The position numbers and the translations under genes are program-made. This document shows positions 46,575 through 55,754 of a stretch of 64,000 nucleotides of DNA, piece by piece (the first letter of the stretch is position 1; every line of letters begins with the position of its first letter). Under the pieces are notes generated by a model. It was not told where the DNA came from, ran no database searches, and worked only from the letters and a program-made list of their open reading frames with translations. Origin of the DNA: PALSA-693 sp963702305 (GTDB lineage Bacteria > Actinomycetota > Acidimicrobiia > Acidimicrobiales > Palsa-688); NCBI GenBank assembly GCA_963702305.1, contig CAVPBX010000018.1:186001-250000 (forward strand), given 5' to 3'.

Positions 46575-47570
46575 TTACCCCCGCTCGGCGTCCAACAGGC
46601 GGGTGGCGGCCTGATACGGATCGAGCCGGCGGCCGAGCAGCTCCGCCTTCACCCCTTCGAAATGGCCGCCCCCCGCCAGCGTCCGCACGTCGCGCTCGAG
46701 GAGGTGGACCAGGACCCGATTCATCTCGTCGACGAGGCGGCGTTCCCGCCGGCGCTCCAACTCGCCACTGCCAGCGAGATAGGCCCGGTGATCGCGGATC
46801 GTCGCCCACACCGCCTCGATCCCATCGCCGGCGACGGCGGTGGTGAGGAGGATGGGCGGTCGCCAATCGCCCATCGACGGGTTGAGGTCGAGCATGTTGT
46901 CGAGGTCCCGCCGGGTCTCGGCCGCGCCGTCTCGGTCGGCCTTGTTGACCACGAAGATGTCGGCGACTTCGAGCAACCCGGCCTTGCTGGCCTGGATGGC
47001 GTCGCCCCAGCCGGGGGTGACCACCACCACCGTGGTGTCGGCAGCGCCGGCGATCTCGACCTCCACCTGCCCGACGCCGACGGTCTCGACCAGGATGGTG
47101 CCCATCCCGACCGCGGCCAGGACCCGGATGGCCTCGGGGGCAGCGAGTGCGAGCCCGCCTTGATGGCCGCGCGTGGCCATGGAACGGATAAAGACGTCGT
47201 CGTCGATGGCGTGGCCCTGCATCCGGATCCGATCCCCGAGGATGGCCCCGCCCGAGTACGGCGATGACGGGTCGACGGCGAGCACCCCGACGCGACCACC
47301 TTCGGCTCGAGCCGCAGCGATGACGCGGTCCGTGAGCGTCGACTTGCCAGCCCCGGGTGCCCCAGTGATCCCGACGACCTGCTCCACCCCCGCGCTGGGC
47401 CCGAAGGTCAGCGCGCCGACCTGGCGCGCCGGGTCACCGCCCTGCTCGATGAGCGAGAGCAGGCGCCCGATGGCGGCCCGGTCGCCGGCCCGGGCGGCCT
47501 CGAAGAGCTCCGTCGGGTCACGGCGCCGAGACGAGATCGGGGGCGGACGACGGTCGGGATCAGGGGTCAT
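46575..47570 (-). CDS. meaB: MeaB/ArgK-type P-loop GTPase (methylmalonyl-CoA mutase chaperone family)
   Basis: 331 residues. P-loop VGITGAPGAGKSTLTDRVI near 65-80, metal-binding LAVDPSSPYSGGAILGDR, switch ETVGVGQVEVEIAGAADTTV, and NKADRDGA as base-recognition motif. Family members load and protect adenosylcobalamin on methylmalonyl-CoA mutase or related mutases. No mutase gene is in the window, so the partner is elsewhere or different. ATG 47570 starts MTPDPDRRPP. Divergent from the M20 peptidase. Confidence 0.92.
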   Translation of the reverse strand: MTPDPDRRPPPISSRRRDPTELFEAARAGDRAAIGRLLSLIEQGGDPARQVGALTFGPSAGVEQVVGITGAPGAGKSTLTDRVIAAARAEGGRVGVLAVDPSSPYSGGAILGDRIRMQGHAIDDDVFIRSMATRGHQGGLALAAPEAIRVLAAVGMGTILVETVGVGQVEVEIAGAADTTVVVVTPGWGDAIQASKAGLLEVADIFVVNKADRDGAAETRRDLDNMLDLNPSMGDWRPPILLTTAVAGDGIEAVWATIRDHRAYLAGSGELERRRERRLVDEMNRVLVHLLERDVRTLAGGGHFEGVKAELLGRRLDPYQAATRLLDAERG

Positions 47571-47630
47571 GGCCGGGTCCAGTATGGCGGCGGCGCCCGG
47601 CGCCGGGCATACCAGGGGCCGCGGGCGCCA

Positions 47631-47636
47631 TAGGCT
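47631..47636 (+). promoter_or_regulatory. Candidate -10 element (TAGGCT) for the M20 gene
   Basis: TAGGCT with 7 nt to GTG 47644. Confidence 0.42.
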
Positions 47637-47643
47637 GACGCGG

Positions 47644-48801
47644 GTGCGCGGCCAGGTAAACGTCGACGAAGTGGTGGATCTGACCTCGGCTTTGGTCGCG
47701 GTCGATACCCGCAACCCGCCCGGCAACGAGCGACCGATCGCCGGCGTGGTCCGCGCCGCCCTCGATCGGTGGCAGCCGGCGTGGATGGAGGTGGAACCCG
47801 CGCCCGGGCGCCTGTCGCTGGTGGCGACGCTTCCCCACCCGGACGGCCCCGCCGACCGCCCCACCCTCATCATCAACGGCCATCTGGACGTGGTGCCGGT
47901 TGCCGCCTCGGCGTGGTCCCGCGACGCCTTCGATCCCCATGTCGAGGACGGGCGGCTCTACGGTCGCGGCACCGCGGACATGAAGGGCGGGATCGCGGCC
48001 GCCATCTGCGCCCTGTCCGTGGTGGAGCGGGCCGGACGCGTACCTGGGTGCGACGTGGTCTTCCACCTGGTTGCCGACGAGGAGCGGGGCGGCCGGTTCG
48101 GCACTCGGGCCTTGCTGGAGCAAGGGCTGATTACGGGGGATGCCTGCCTCGTCCCCGAACCCACCGATCTCGAGCTGTGCGTGGCGGAGCGCGGCCTGCT
48201 GCAGGCGCTGCTCACCGTCCATGGCCGGCCTGGGCACGGCAGCCGGCCGCGCGAGGCGGTGTCGGCGATCGAGCACGCCGCCCAGTTGGTCCTGGCGCTG
48301 CATGCCGCCGACTTCGGGGATCCCGACCACCCGTTGCTCGGGCGGCCGACGGCCAACGTGGGCACCATCGCCGGCGGGGACGCCTTCAACACCGTTGCGG
48401 AGTCGTGCGTCATCGGTCTCGACCGCCGTGTCCTGCCGGGCGCCACGGAAGACTCGGCCGTCGCCGAGGTACACGCCCGAGTGACCGCCGCCGGGGTCAC
48501 CGGGCTGCGCTACGACCTGGTGGTGGATACCTTCGGCGAAGCCAGCGAGATGCCGGCCGACGACCCGTGGGCCAAGCAGGTGGGCGCGGCGGTGGCCCGG
48601 GCCACTGGTCGCCAACCAGGGGTCATCGGCATGAGTTTCACCACCGACGCCCGCTTCGTCCGCAACCAGGCGGGCATTCCCACCGTGGTGTGCGGCCCGG
48701 GAGAGGTGGCCCAGGCTCACGGCAACGACGAGTTCGTGGCCGTCGACCGGCTGGTCGATGCAGTGGCGTCGTACGCGGAACTGCTCGTCGCCTTCGGTTA
48801 G
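47644..48801 (+). CDS. M20 family metallopeptidase (ArgE/DapE/acetylornithine deacetylase-like)
   Basis: 385 residues. Two-zinc amidohydrolase: INGHLDVVPV (zinc His and catalytic Asp), GRGTADMKGGIAAAI (bridging Asp), VADEERGGRFGTRAL (catalytic Glu pair), EPTDLELCVAERG, the dimerisation domain with GRPGHGSRPREAVSAIEHA, and late zinc His in GPGEVAQAHGNDEFV. The substrate could be an N-acyl amino acid, N-succinyl-diaminopimelate or a small peptide; no neighbour fixes it. Its TAG stop overlaps the stop of the convergent hydrolase by 3 bp. Confidence 0.92.
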   Translation: MRGQVNVDEVVDLTSALVAVDTRNPPGNERPIAGVVRAALDRWQPAWMEVEPAPGRLSLVATLPHPDGPADRPTLIINGHLDVVPVAASAWSRDAFDPHVEDGRLYGRGTADMKGGIAAAICALSVVERAGRVPGCDVVFHLVADEERGGRFGTRALLEQGLITGDACLVPEPTDLELCVAERGLLQALLTVHGRPGHGSRPREAVSAIEHAAQLVLALHAADFGDPDHPLLGRPTANVGTIAGGDAFNTVAESCVIGLDRRVLPGATEDSAVAEVHARVTAAGVTGLRYDLVVDTFGEASEMPADDPWAKQVGAAVARATGRQPGVIGMSFTTDARFVRNQAGIPTVVCGPGEVAQAHGNDEFVAVDRLVDAVASYAELLVAFG

Positions 48802-49438
48802 TCCCGCCGGACCTTCGCCGGGCCAGCCGACCGGCGCCGCCGGCCGGCCGACCCTCCGGCCACCCGCCCGGTCGACCCTCGGGCCAACGCGCCGACCCAG
48901 TCCAGCACGGCCCGGGTCACTTCTTGTTCGGCGCCCCGCAGCCCGTGGTCCTTGCCCTCGATCCAGTGGTGGGTCACCGGGCCGGCAATCATGCGGGTCG
49001 CGGCTTCCAGCTCGTCGGGCGACCCAAAAGCGTCCCGGGTGCCGGACACGAAGAGGCAGGGGACGTGGAGTTCCGGCAGATGCTCCGTGCGCAATCGGTC
49101 GGGTCGGCCGGGCGGGTGCAGCGGGTAGCTGATGAGGACCAAGCCGGCCGCGTCCAGGCCCTCGGCGACGGCCATCGAGCACATCCGGCCCCCCATCGAA
49201 CGGCCCCCGAGGACCAGACGGTCGACTCTTTTCGAGAGCTCGGCTGCCTCCTCCACCACCGCCCGGACCAGGACGGGGCGCGGTCAGGGGCCTTCCGGCC
49301 CGCCTGGCGGTAAGGAAAATCCATCCGCACCACCACCAGGCCGGCCGCGGTGGCGGCGGCATCGATCGCCACCAACGCCGGCTGGTTGCGATCGGCGCCG
49401 GCACCCGGCGCCAGCAGCAGGCCGAATGCGGCGGTCAC
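48798..49438 (-). CDS. Small alpha/beta hydrolase (dienelactone-hydrolase/KANL3-like), one frameshift
   Basis: GTG 49438 starts MTAAFGLLLAPGAGADRNQP, then VVRMDFPYRQAGRKAPDRAP; at 49273-49278 one base is missing and the next frame continues VLVRAVVEEAAELSKRVDR, GGRSMGGRMCSMAV (nucleophile Ser), SYPLHPPGRPDRLRTEHL, SGTRDAFGSP (acid) and IEGKDHGL (His). Restored length is about 213. All catalytic residues are present. Members of this group are poorly characterised esterases. The GTG overlaps the stop of the upstream zinc-ribbon gene by 4 bp (GTGA), so the two form an operon. Confidence 0.85.
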
Positions 49439-50666
49439 ACCACCGTCCGCAGCAGGTCTCGCAAGGCGGTCGCCTCCTCGGCGATGACCTGCCCGTCCCG
49501 GCCGGCGCCGATCGAATCAGACAGGGTGCGCGCCTGGGTCATGATGCGAAACCAGTAGACCTCGTCCATACCGATCGGGAGCGGCCCCACGGCCTCCTTG
49601 ATCCGGGCCACCGCCTCGGCGGCCCGTTGCTCGTCGCCGGGGTCGCCTGCCAGCCGGTCGGCGGCGGCGAACAGCTCCTCCAGGGACCGGTAGCGGCTCT
49701 CCTCGTCCTCGTCGTCGTCCTCCTCGGAGATGCCCCCCACCTGCTCGAACAGGCCCTCGACCTCGGACTCCCGCGTCGCCGGGACGACCAGGTCGTCGGC
49801 GTCCCACTCGTAGCCGATGCCGGCGTCGTCAAGCAGGACGCCCAGCTGGGCCCGCTGCTCGGGCAGCCACTCGGGCAGCTCGTACACCGTCTCGGGATCG
49901 GCGTCGGCGTGCGGATCGGCGTTGGCGGCGCCCTCCGGCCCGGACTCGGCCTCGGTCTCCGCGTCGGTCTCCTCCTCGGACCCGGCCTCGGTCTCGGTTT
50001 CGTCGTCGGCGACGAGGGGGCTGACGAGCTTGACGAGGATGGCGGCTTCGAAACGGATCTCGTCTTCCAGGGCCTCGTCCGCACCGAGAGCCGACAGGAG
50101 ACGCCGGGTCACGCGCCCGACCGCGGCCCAGGTTTCGGCGTCCACGTCGTAGAACATCTCGACGCTGAAGACTGCCGCGGAGGCCTCGGCCACATCCGCG
50201 TCGGCGTGCATGTCGGTGGGATCCAGGCGTAGCCGCCCCGCCGCGTCCGCCAGGAGGCGCAGGGCCGACACCACCCACTCGTCGTGCTCGTCGTCGGCCC
50301 GGGCGGCTCCGACGTCGCCCGGCTGACCGAGCTGGTCCCCCCCAGCCCCCAGTCTTGTCGGGGCTCGTCCTCGGGGTTGGCCGCCAAGTCGGCGATGAGG
50401 TCGTCGACGCGGCTTTCGTCGTCGGCGGGCACGACCAGTTCGTCGTCTTCGAAACGGTGTTGGATCTCCAGGTCGTTGAGCCGCTCGATCAGGCGACCGC
50501 GTTCCCGGTCCACCCAGCCCTCCAGGCGGTACCCCACCTCGTCGTCCTCTTCGCCGGCCGGCAGTTCCGCGAGGTCGGAGGCCACCAGCCGCTGCCGGCA
50601 CAGGTGGCAGCGCCCGCGCGACGTCACTTCGTACCCGCAGTTGGCGCAGTACCAGATCTTCGTCAC
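49435..50666 (-). CDS. Zinc-ribbon protein with two DUF2007-like repeats and acidic linker, one frameshift
   Basis: About 410 residues after repair. The N-terminus is a zinc ribbon (YCANCGYEV, Cys7/Cys10; CHLCRQRL, Cys20/Cys23). A module LIERLNDLEIQHRFEDDELV with VPADDESRVDDLIADL recurs in the C-terminal half as LGVLLDDAGIGYEWDADDLV with VPATRESEVEGLFEQV. Between them are a helical part (EWVVSALRLLADAAGRLRLD) and a Glu/Asp/Thr-rich linker. The modules recall DUF2007-type putative signal proteins; that link is tentative. The frame breaks at a C7 run (50337-50343) where one base is missing. GTG 50666 has GGAGG about 10 nt upstream. Function unknown; operon with the hydrolase. Confidence 0.78.
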
Positions 50667-50736
50667 GTCGAGTCGTCCCTCCGGCACCAGCCGGTCGTGG
50701 ATGCCGGCACGTCGGCTTCATCATGGTCGATATTCG

Positions 50737-50766
50737 TTGGCCCTTGATCGGCAGGTGCGCTACAAC
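50737..50766 (+). promoter_or_regulatory. Candidate promoter for the small ORF at 50802
   Basis: TTGGCC (50737-50742), 18-bp spacer, TACAAC (50761-50766). A transcript starting near 50773 would carry the strong ribosome site at 50788-50796. It fires away from the zinc-ribbon gene. Confidence 0.4.
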
Positions 50767-50801
50767 TGATCTGCACCCGATCCGTGGAAGGAGGAGCGCC
50801 G

Positions 50802-51014
50802 ATGGCCAAGATCATTTTTCCCGTCATCCGTATGGCGCTCCGTGCCCCCTGGTCCGGGATGACCGGCGCTCCCACGGGCGCGCCGTCCTTCTGGCTCCCT
50901 GAGCCCCCTGTCGCCGTAGGCCGCTGGGGCCCACAGAGCCCGGATCCGGCCCGGCCCGCGAGAGCACGCACGCGCCAACCGACCTGTCCGAAAACGGGGC
51001 CAAGGGACCGATGA
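50802..51014 (+). CDS. Small ORF, unknown (70 codons)
   Basis: ATG 50802 is preceded by AAGGAGGAG at ideal spacing, the best Shine-Dalgarno sequence in the area, and by a plausible promoter. Product: MAKIIFPVIRMALRAPWSGM, then Gly/Ala/Pro-rich TGAPTGAPSFWLPEPPVAVG and a basic tail. No family recognised. The composition of the second half is like translated non-coding GC-rich DNA, so the true gene could be shorter or frameshifted. Its stop overlaps another ATG (51011). Confidence 0.4.
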   Translation: MAKIIFPVIRMALRAPWSGMTGAPTGAPSFWLPEPPVAVGRWGPQSPDPARPARARTRQPTCPKTGPRDR

Positions 51015-51094
51015 GTTCGCGACCAGCGCGATCGTCCAATACCCGACATTCGCCTTGTGCCACCCACCCCATCTCACCGGGAGAACGACCCACC

Positions 51095-51268
51095 ATGTAC
51101 CTGCATCCTGCCTTGATCAGCGACCTGGCCGCCGCCAACCGGGACGATGCGCTGCGGCGCGCCGCCCGCCCCCGGCCGGCCAAGAACTCCGGCCGAACGC
51201 GAGTGCACCGCCACGACCGCAGTCGGGCGGCGCCCCGGCTCCGGCTGCGACTGTCTCGCAGCATCTAG
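51095..51268 (+). CDS. Small basic protein, conserved actinobacterial type (57 aa)
   Basis: ATG 51095 gives MYLHPALISDLAAANRDDAL, then an Arg-rich tail (RRAARPRPAK, RAAPRLRLRLSRSI). Short actinobacterial proteins often begin with the same M(Y)xHPxLxxxLAxxRxxDL pattern followed by Arg-rich sequence, so this is probably real; function unknown. GGGAG lies 11 nt upstream. Its last 4 bp overlap the end of the convergent flavoprotein gene. Confidence 0.5.
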   Translation: MYLHPALISDLAAANRDDALRRAARPRPAKNSGRTRVHRHDRSRAAPRLRLRLSRSI

Positions 51269-52878
51269 TCCGGCCCGTTCCCACTCCGCCGTCGTCTTCG
51301 GCGGACCGCCCGGCGGTCCCGGTCCTCAGGGCCGGGGCCGCTTCGGCAGGATCGGGGCGTCCCGCCCCGTCCCGCCCACCGCACCCGACCCACCCGCCGC
51401 GTCCGACGAGGCCGGGCATTGATCTCGTGGTACTCCTCCTCCACGTTGACCGACCACACGTCGTGCTGGGCGCCGAGCAGGTTCTCGACCGTCAGCATGG
51501 CGGTGTACATGGAGTGATCCTGGTTGTTGTAGCGATGCATCCCGTTGCGACCGATCGGGAACACGTTGCGGGCGTGGTCGCCGAGCCAGGCCCGGATGAT
51601 GTCGACATTGGCCTTGTAGTCCGTGTCGTAGTACGGGTACGCCTTCGGCATGCGGACGACATAGCCGGCTTCGACCTGGGCCGGATCCACCAGCCGCAGC
51701 CGGCCGAGTTCCGCGGTGGCCTGGGCGATCAGGTCGGCGTCCGGCTTGGTCCACATGTCGTCGCCCTCGAAGACGAAGTACTCCAGCCCCAGGCAGGTCC
51801 GGCCGGCCTTGACCATGTGGGGCGACCAGGAGCCGAAGTTCTGGATCCGGCCCACCTGCACGCCGGGGTCGTGGATATAGATCCAGTTGTCGGGGAACCC
51901 GGCTTCCTGGGGCACGACCAGCGCGACCGTGAGGAAGTCGCGGTAGGAAAGGTCCGCGGCGGCTCGGCGGACCTCCGCCGGGGCGGGCGGGTCCATGACG
52001 TGCACGAGGGTCGAGAGGGGCATCGACGAGATCACCGCCGAGGCCCGATATTCGGTCTCGGCGCCCTCCGTCGACGCCCGCACCGCGACCGCCCGGTCGC
52101 CGTCGAGGCGGATCGCCGTCACCGCCGTATCGAGCACTACTTTCGTCCCGGCCGCTTCGACCAGGTCGTGGCAGCGCTCCCACATCATCCCGGGGCCCAG
52201 CTTGGGGTATTCGAACTCCTCGATCAGCGACGTGATCTCTTTTTGGTTGCGCTTCGGCAGCACCGCGTTGATGATCGCCGACGACAGCGACAGGTTCTTG
52301 ACCCGCTGGGCGGCCCAGTCGGCGGGCATCTCCGCCGGCGGATGGCCCCACACCCGCTCGGTGTACGTCTGGAAGAAGTGGCGGTACAGCCGCCACCCGA
52401 ACCGGGCGGCGAGCCAACCCTCGTACCGGTCCTGGTCCTTGGGCGGATGCACCCGGGCCCAGCCATACGACAGGACGCAGCGCATCGCCTCCAGTACCCC
52501 GAGGTTGCGGAGGGCGTTGAACGCCTTCAGGGGATAGTCGTAGAACTTCCCCCGGTACAGGATCCGGCTCATGCGGGGGCGGAGCATGAAGTCCTCGTCG
52601 GGCAGGATCTCGTGCCACAGCTCCTGCACCGGCCGCACCTTGGTAAAAAAGCGATGGCCACCGATGTCGAACCGCCAGCCGTCCCGCTCCACGGTCTGGC
52701 TGATGCCCCCGACGACACTGTCCGCCTCCAGCACCGTGGAGCGCCGGCCCGTCTTGACGAGCTGATAGGCGGCCGTGAGCCCGGCCGGCCCGGCACCAAC
52801 GATCACCACGTCGTCCGCCAAGGCGGGCTCAGCAGAAGGGTCGATCAGGGCAGAAGGGTCGGTCAGGGCTTCGGTCAC
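51265..52878 (-). CDS. FAD-dependent NAD(P)-binding oxidoreductase, UDP-galactopyranose-mutase-like
   Basis: About 537 residues from GTG 52878. The dinucleotide-binding motif VVIVGAGPAGLTAAYQLVKT, Glu-containing TVLEADSVVGGISQTV and DIGGHRFFTKVRPVQELWHE begin the protein; PRMSRILYRGKFYDYPLKAF, TYTERVWGHPPAEM and IGRNGMHRYNNQDHSMYTAM follow. This group (amine-oxidase/UDP-galactopyranose-mutase-like) is often found in envelope polysaccharide clusters, and the glycosyltransferase gene upstream agrees. After NVEEEYHEINA the last 45 or so residues are Arg-rich and look out of frame, so the real end may be near 51420. Confidence 0.86.
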   Translation of the reverse strand: MTEALTDPSALIDPSAEPALADDVVIVGAGPAGLTAAYQLVKTGRRSTVLEADSVVGGISQTVERDGWRFDIGGHRFFTKVRPVQELWHEILPDEDFMLRPRMSRILYRGKFYDYPLKAFNALRNLGVLEAMRCVLSYGWARVHPPKDQDRYEGWLAARFGWRLYRHFFQTYTERVWGHPPAEMPADWAAQRVKNLSLSSAIINAVLPKRNQKEITSLIEEFEYPKLGPGMMWERCHDLVEAAGTKVVLDTAVTAIRLDGDRAVAVRASTEGAETEYRASAVISSMPLSTLVHVMDPPAPAEVRRAAADLSYRDFLTVALVVPQEAGFPDNWIYIHDPGVQVGRIQNFGSWSPHMVKAGRTCLGLEYFVFEGDDMWTKPDADLIAQATAELGRLRLVDPAQVEAGYVVRMPKAYPYYDTDYKANVDIIRAWLGDHARNVFPIGRNGMHRYNNQDHSMYTAMLTVENLLGAQHDVWSVNVEEEYHEINARPRRTRRVGRVRWAGRGGTPRSCRSGPGPEDRDRRAVRRRRRRSGNGPD

Positions 52879-53023
52879 ACGTGCAGGCCTCCGGTGCCAG
52901 CGCGGGGAAGTCGGGAATCGCGACCCGGCCCCAGCTGGCTGTTGTCCCATTCTTGCCGGGCCGGCCCCTCGCGGCCAGCCGCCCCCGCGGCCGAGAGGGC
53001 CGCGGCCCGGCCGCTGAGCTCGG

Positions 53024-54650
53024 TCAGGAGGGGTATCGGACCAGGTTTTCGCTCTCGAAGTAGGTCCCGCCGTTTTGCTGGATGAGCGTGGTGCCGGTCG
53101 GGCGAAGCAGGTCCAGCCAGCTCTTCAGGTACCCGCAGGCGCCGCCCAGACCCGGATACCCGTCGCGCCACACCAACCACACGGTGTGACCCGGGCCCAG
53201 GCGGGCCAGGGCCGTCTGGGTAAACGAGTCCACGTCGGTAGCCGCGATGACCTTCTTGTAGTCGACCCAGTCGACCCGCTGGGGACCGATGGCCCGCGGG
53301 AAGGTGATCTGGGTCACGTTCGGGACCTTGAGGAGACGATCCACGGCCGGACCGAGCTGGTCCGGGCAGTACACCACCATGTCGCCGGGCTGGGCCTGGA
53401 GGTTGAGGACCGCCGCCACCTGGCCGGCCTGGGTGCGCTGCTGGCCGTTCTCGCCGAGGCCGGTGAGCAGCCCGGCCACGCTCAGCACTGCGAGGCACCC
53501 GGCCCGGAACCGCCGGCCGGGCAGCACGGCGACGCCGGTCGCCACCACCAGCAGGAACAGGGGCAACACCACCGCGGCGTAGCGGGCGACGAAGGCGGCG
53601 TTGGCGAGGGCGCCGAGCACCACGGCCAGCAGCAAGGTGCCGACGGCCACCCCGACCAACGGGGCCATACCGGGCCGGGGCCGCAGGGCCACCATCACCG
53701 CCGGACCGGCCTGGGTCCGCTCGATCCGGCCGTCCGGCCCCAGCGTGTCGAGCGTCGTCCCCGGCGCCACGGTGCGGCCGAACACGCCCAGCAGGAAGAG
53801 GGCGAAGGTGGCGAACATCAGCAGGCCGCCCCACGGGCCGCCGCCCGCGAAGTCGCCGAACACACCCAGCAGGTCCCCGGCGCTCGCCGGCGAGGTCCAT
53901 GGCGTTCCGGTGTGCAGGGCCTGGAACACGAACACCGGCGCCCACGGCAGCCACGCCAGGCGCGCCGACGACGGTCGCCCGCAACACCAGGCCGCCCTCC
54001 CCGGTCCGCCAGGTCCGCCAGGCCAGCCAGGCCCCGGCGACCAGGACCAGATACAGGCCCCAATAGTGGGTGTAGAGCATGGCCGCGGTGACGGCGCCGA
54101 CGGCGACCAGCCGGGCCGGCCGCGGGTCCTCCAGGGCCCGGCTCACGGCCAGGAACCCGAGCACGGTCCACAGGATCATCAGCGAGTACATGCGCGCCGA
54201 CGTGGCGTAGTTGATGGCGAACGGGCTGCTGACCGCCAGGAAGAACGTCACCCACGCCACCGGCCGGCCGCCGAGCCGGCGGCCCGCGAACCAGAACAGC
54301 GGCAGCGACGCCACCGACGTCACCCCGGACAGGGCCCGGACGGCGAAGTCGCTGCGCCCGAAGACCGCCATCCAGGCGTGCAGGAGGACGTAGTAGAGGG
54401 GCGGGGCGCCGTCGTGGGCCAGGGCCCGAGGGATCTGGGTGACCGGGAGGCGGGCGATGTTGACGCTGATGGCCTCATCGAGCCAGAGCGGGGTCGGCGC
54501 CCAGAACCGCAGCACCACCCCGGCGACCACCGCCACCGCGCCGGCCCCGAACAACAGCGGGTGCACCGGTCGCAACTCGCGACGCATCCGTTGCCGGAAG
54601 CCATCGACGGTACCGACCAACGCGGCGGGGGCCTCCACGGTGGCGCTCAC
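53024..54650 (-). CDS. Membrane glycosyltransferase, GT39/ArnT-like, one frameshift
   Basis: Polytopic transferase that probably uses a polyprenyl-phosphate sugar on the outer face (family). GTG 54650; first helix LLFGAGAVAVVAGVVLRFW, the acceptor motif PTPLWLDEAISVNIARLP (catalytic Asp-Glu), HDGAPPLYYVLLHAWMAVFG, then several helices up to LRATVV. At about 53955-53975 the frame moves by one base and continues RLAWLPWAPVFVFQALHTGT, more helices, and a soluble C-terminal domain (NVTQITFPRAIGPQRVDWVD) ending LVRYPS. Restored length about 542. The original frame runs on to 52875, but its sequence there is Arg/Gly-rich and not coding. 145 bp separate it from the flavoprotein gene. Confidence 0.84.
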
Positions 54651-54658
54651 TGGCCCCC

Positions 54659-54664
54659 AGAATA
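54659..54664 (-). promoter_or_regulatory. Candidate -10 element (TATTCT) for the glycosyltransferase gene
   Basis: TATTCT on the minus strand, 8 nt before GTG 54650. Confidence 0.4.
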
Positions 54665-54734
54665 CCTGGCGGGCGGCCCCGTACCCGGTCGGTCACGGCC
54701 CGAACAGCCCCTCGCCCCGGGGCACCCTGGGCGC

Positions 54735-54740
54735 TATCGT
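54735..54740 (+). promoter_or_regulatory. Candidate -10 element (TATCGT) for glpX
   Basis: TATCGT with 6 nt to ATG 54747, in a 96-bp divergent region. Confidence 0.42.
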
Positions 54741-54746
54741 CCCCGC

Positions 54747-55754
54747 ATGGGTACAGGCGCAGGTCCCCGGCCCCAGGCGCCGGACCGCAACCTGGCCATG
54801 GAGTTGGTGCGGGTCACCGAAGCGGCGGCCATGGCCGCGGCCCGCTGGATGGGTCGGGGCGACAAGGAGGGGGCGGACGGCGCCGCGGTCGACGCCATGC
54901 GCATCGTCCTCGGCGGGGTGCCGATGCACGGGGTGGTGGTGATCGGGGAGGGCGAGAAGGACGAGGCGCCCATGCTCTACAACGGCGAGGAGATCGGCGA
55001 CGGCACCCCGCCGAACACCGACGTCGCGGTGGATCCCATCGACGGGACCACGCCGACGGCGCTCGGCCGAGGGGGGGCCTTGTCGGTGATCGCGGTGAGC
55101 GAGCGGGGAACGATGTTCAACCCGGGCCCGTGCGTGTACATGGAGAAGCTGGCGGTGGGACCCGAAGCGGCCGGCAAGGTGAGCTTGGAGCAGTCGGCCA
55201 CCGACAACATCCGGGCGGTGGCCGAAGCCAAAGGCGAGTCCGTCCGCGACGTCACCGCGGTGATCCTGGACCGGCCCCGCCACGCCGATCTCATCGAGGA
55301 GGTCCGGTCCACCGGGGCCCGCATCCGCCTGATCACCGACGGCGACGTGGCCGGGGCCATCGCCACCGCCTGGTCGGAGTCCGGCGCGGACATCCTGCTG
55401 GGGATCGGCGGAACCCCCGAGGGCGTGATCGCGGCGGCGGCGCTCAAGTGCATGGGCGGCGAGCTGCAGGGCCGCCTGTGGCCGCGCCACGACACGGAGC
55501 GGGCCACCGCGGTCGACCTCGGCTACGACTTCGAGCGGGTCCTCGACCTCGACGACCTGGTCATGGGCGACAACTGCTTCTTCGCCGCCACGGGCATCAC
55601 CGATGGCGAACTGCTGCGCGGCGTCCGCTACGACAGCCGCGGGGCCACCACCGAGTCGCTGGTGATGCGATCCAAGTCGGGGACGGTGCGGCGCATCGAC
55701 GCCCGCCATCGCCTCAAGAAGCTGGCGGTGTACGCGTCCGTGGAGTTCGAGTAG
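54747..55754 (+). CDS. glpX: Class II fructose-1,6-bisphosphatase GlpX
   Basis: Gluconeogenic phosphatase. 335 residues: RNLAMELVRVTEAAAMAAAR at the N-terminus, metal and substrate motifs VVIGEGEKDEAPMLYNGEEI, DVAVDPIDGTT and LITDGDVAGAI, then LGIGGTPEGVIAAAALKCMG. Length is normal. The last 41 bp overlap the convergent 2H-GNAT gene. Confidence 0.96.
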   Translation: MGTGAGPRPQAPDRNLAMELVRVTEAAAMAAARWMGRGDKEGADGAAVDAMRIVLGGVPMHGVVVIGEGEKDEAPMLYNGEEIGDGTPPNTDVAVDPIDGTTPTALGRGGALSVIAVSERGTMFNPGPCVYMEKLAVGPEAAGKVSLEQSATDNIRAVAEAKGESVRDVTAVILDRPRHADLIEEVRSTGARIRLITDGDVAGAIATAWSESGADILLGIGGTPEGVIAAAALKCMGGELQGRLWPRHDTERATAVDLGYDFERVLDLDDLVMGDNCFFAATGITDGELLRGVRYDSRGATTESLVMRSKSGTVRRIDARHRLKKLAVYASVEFE

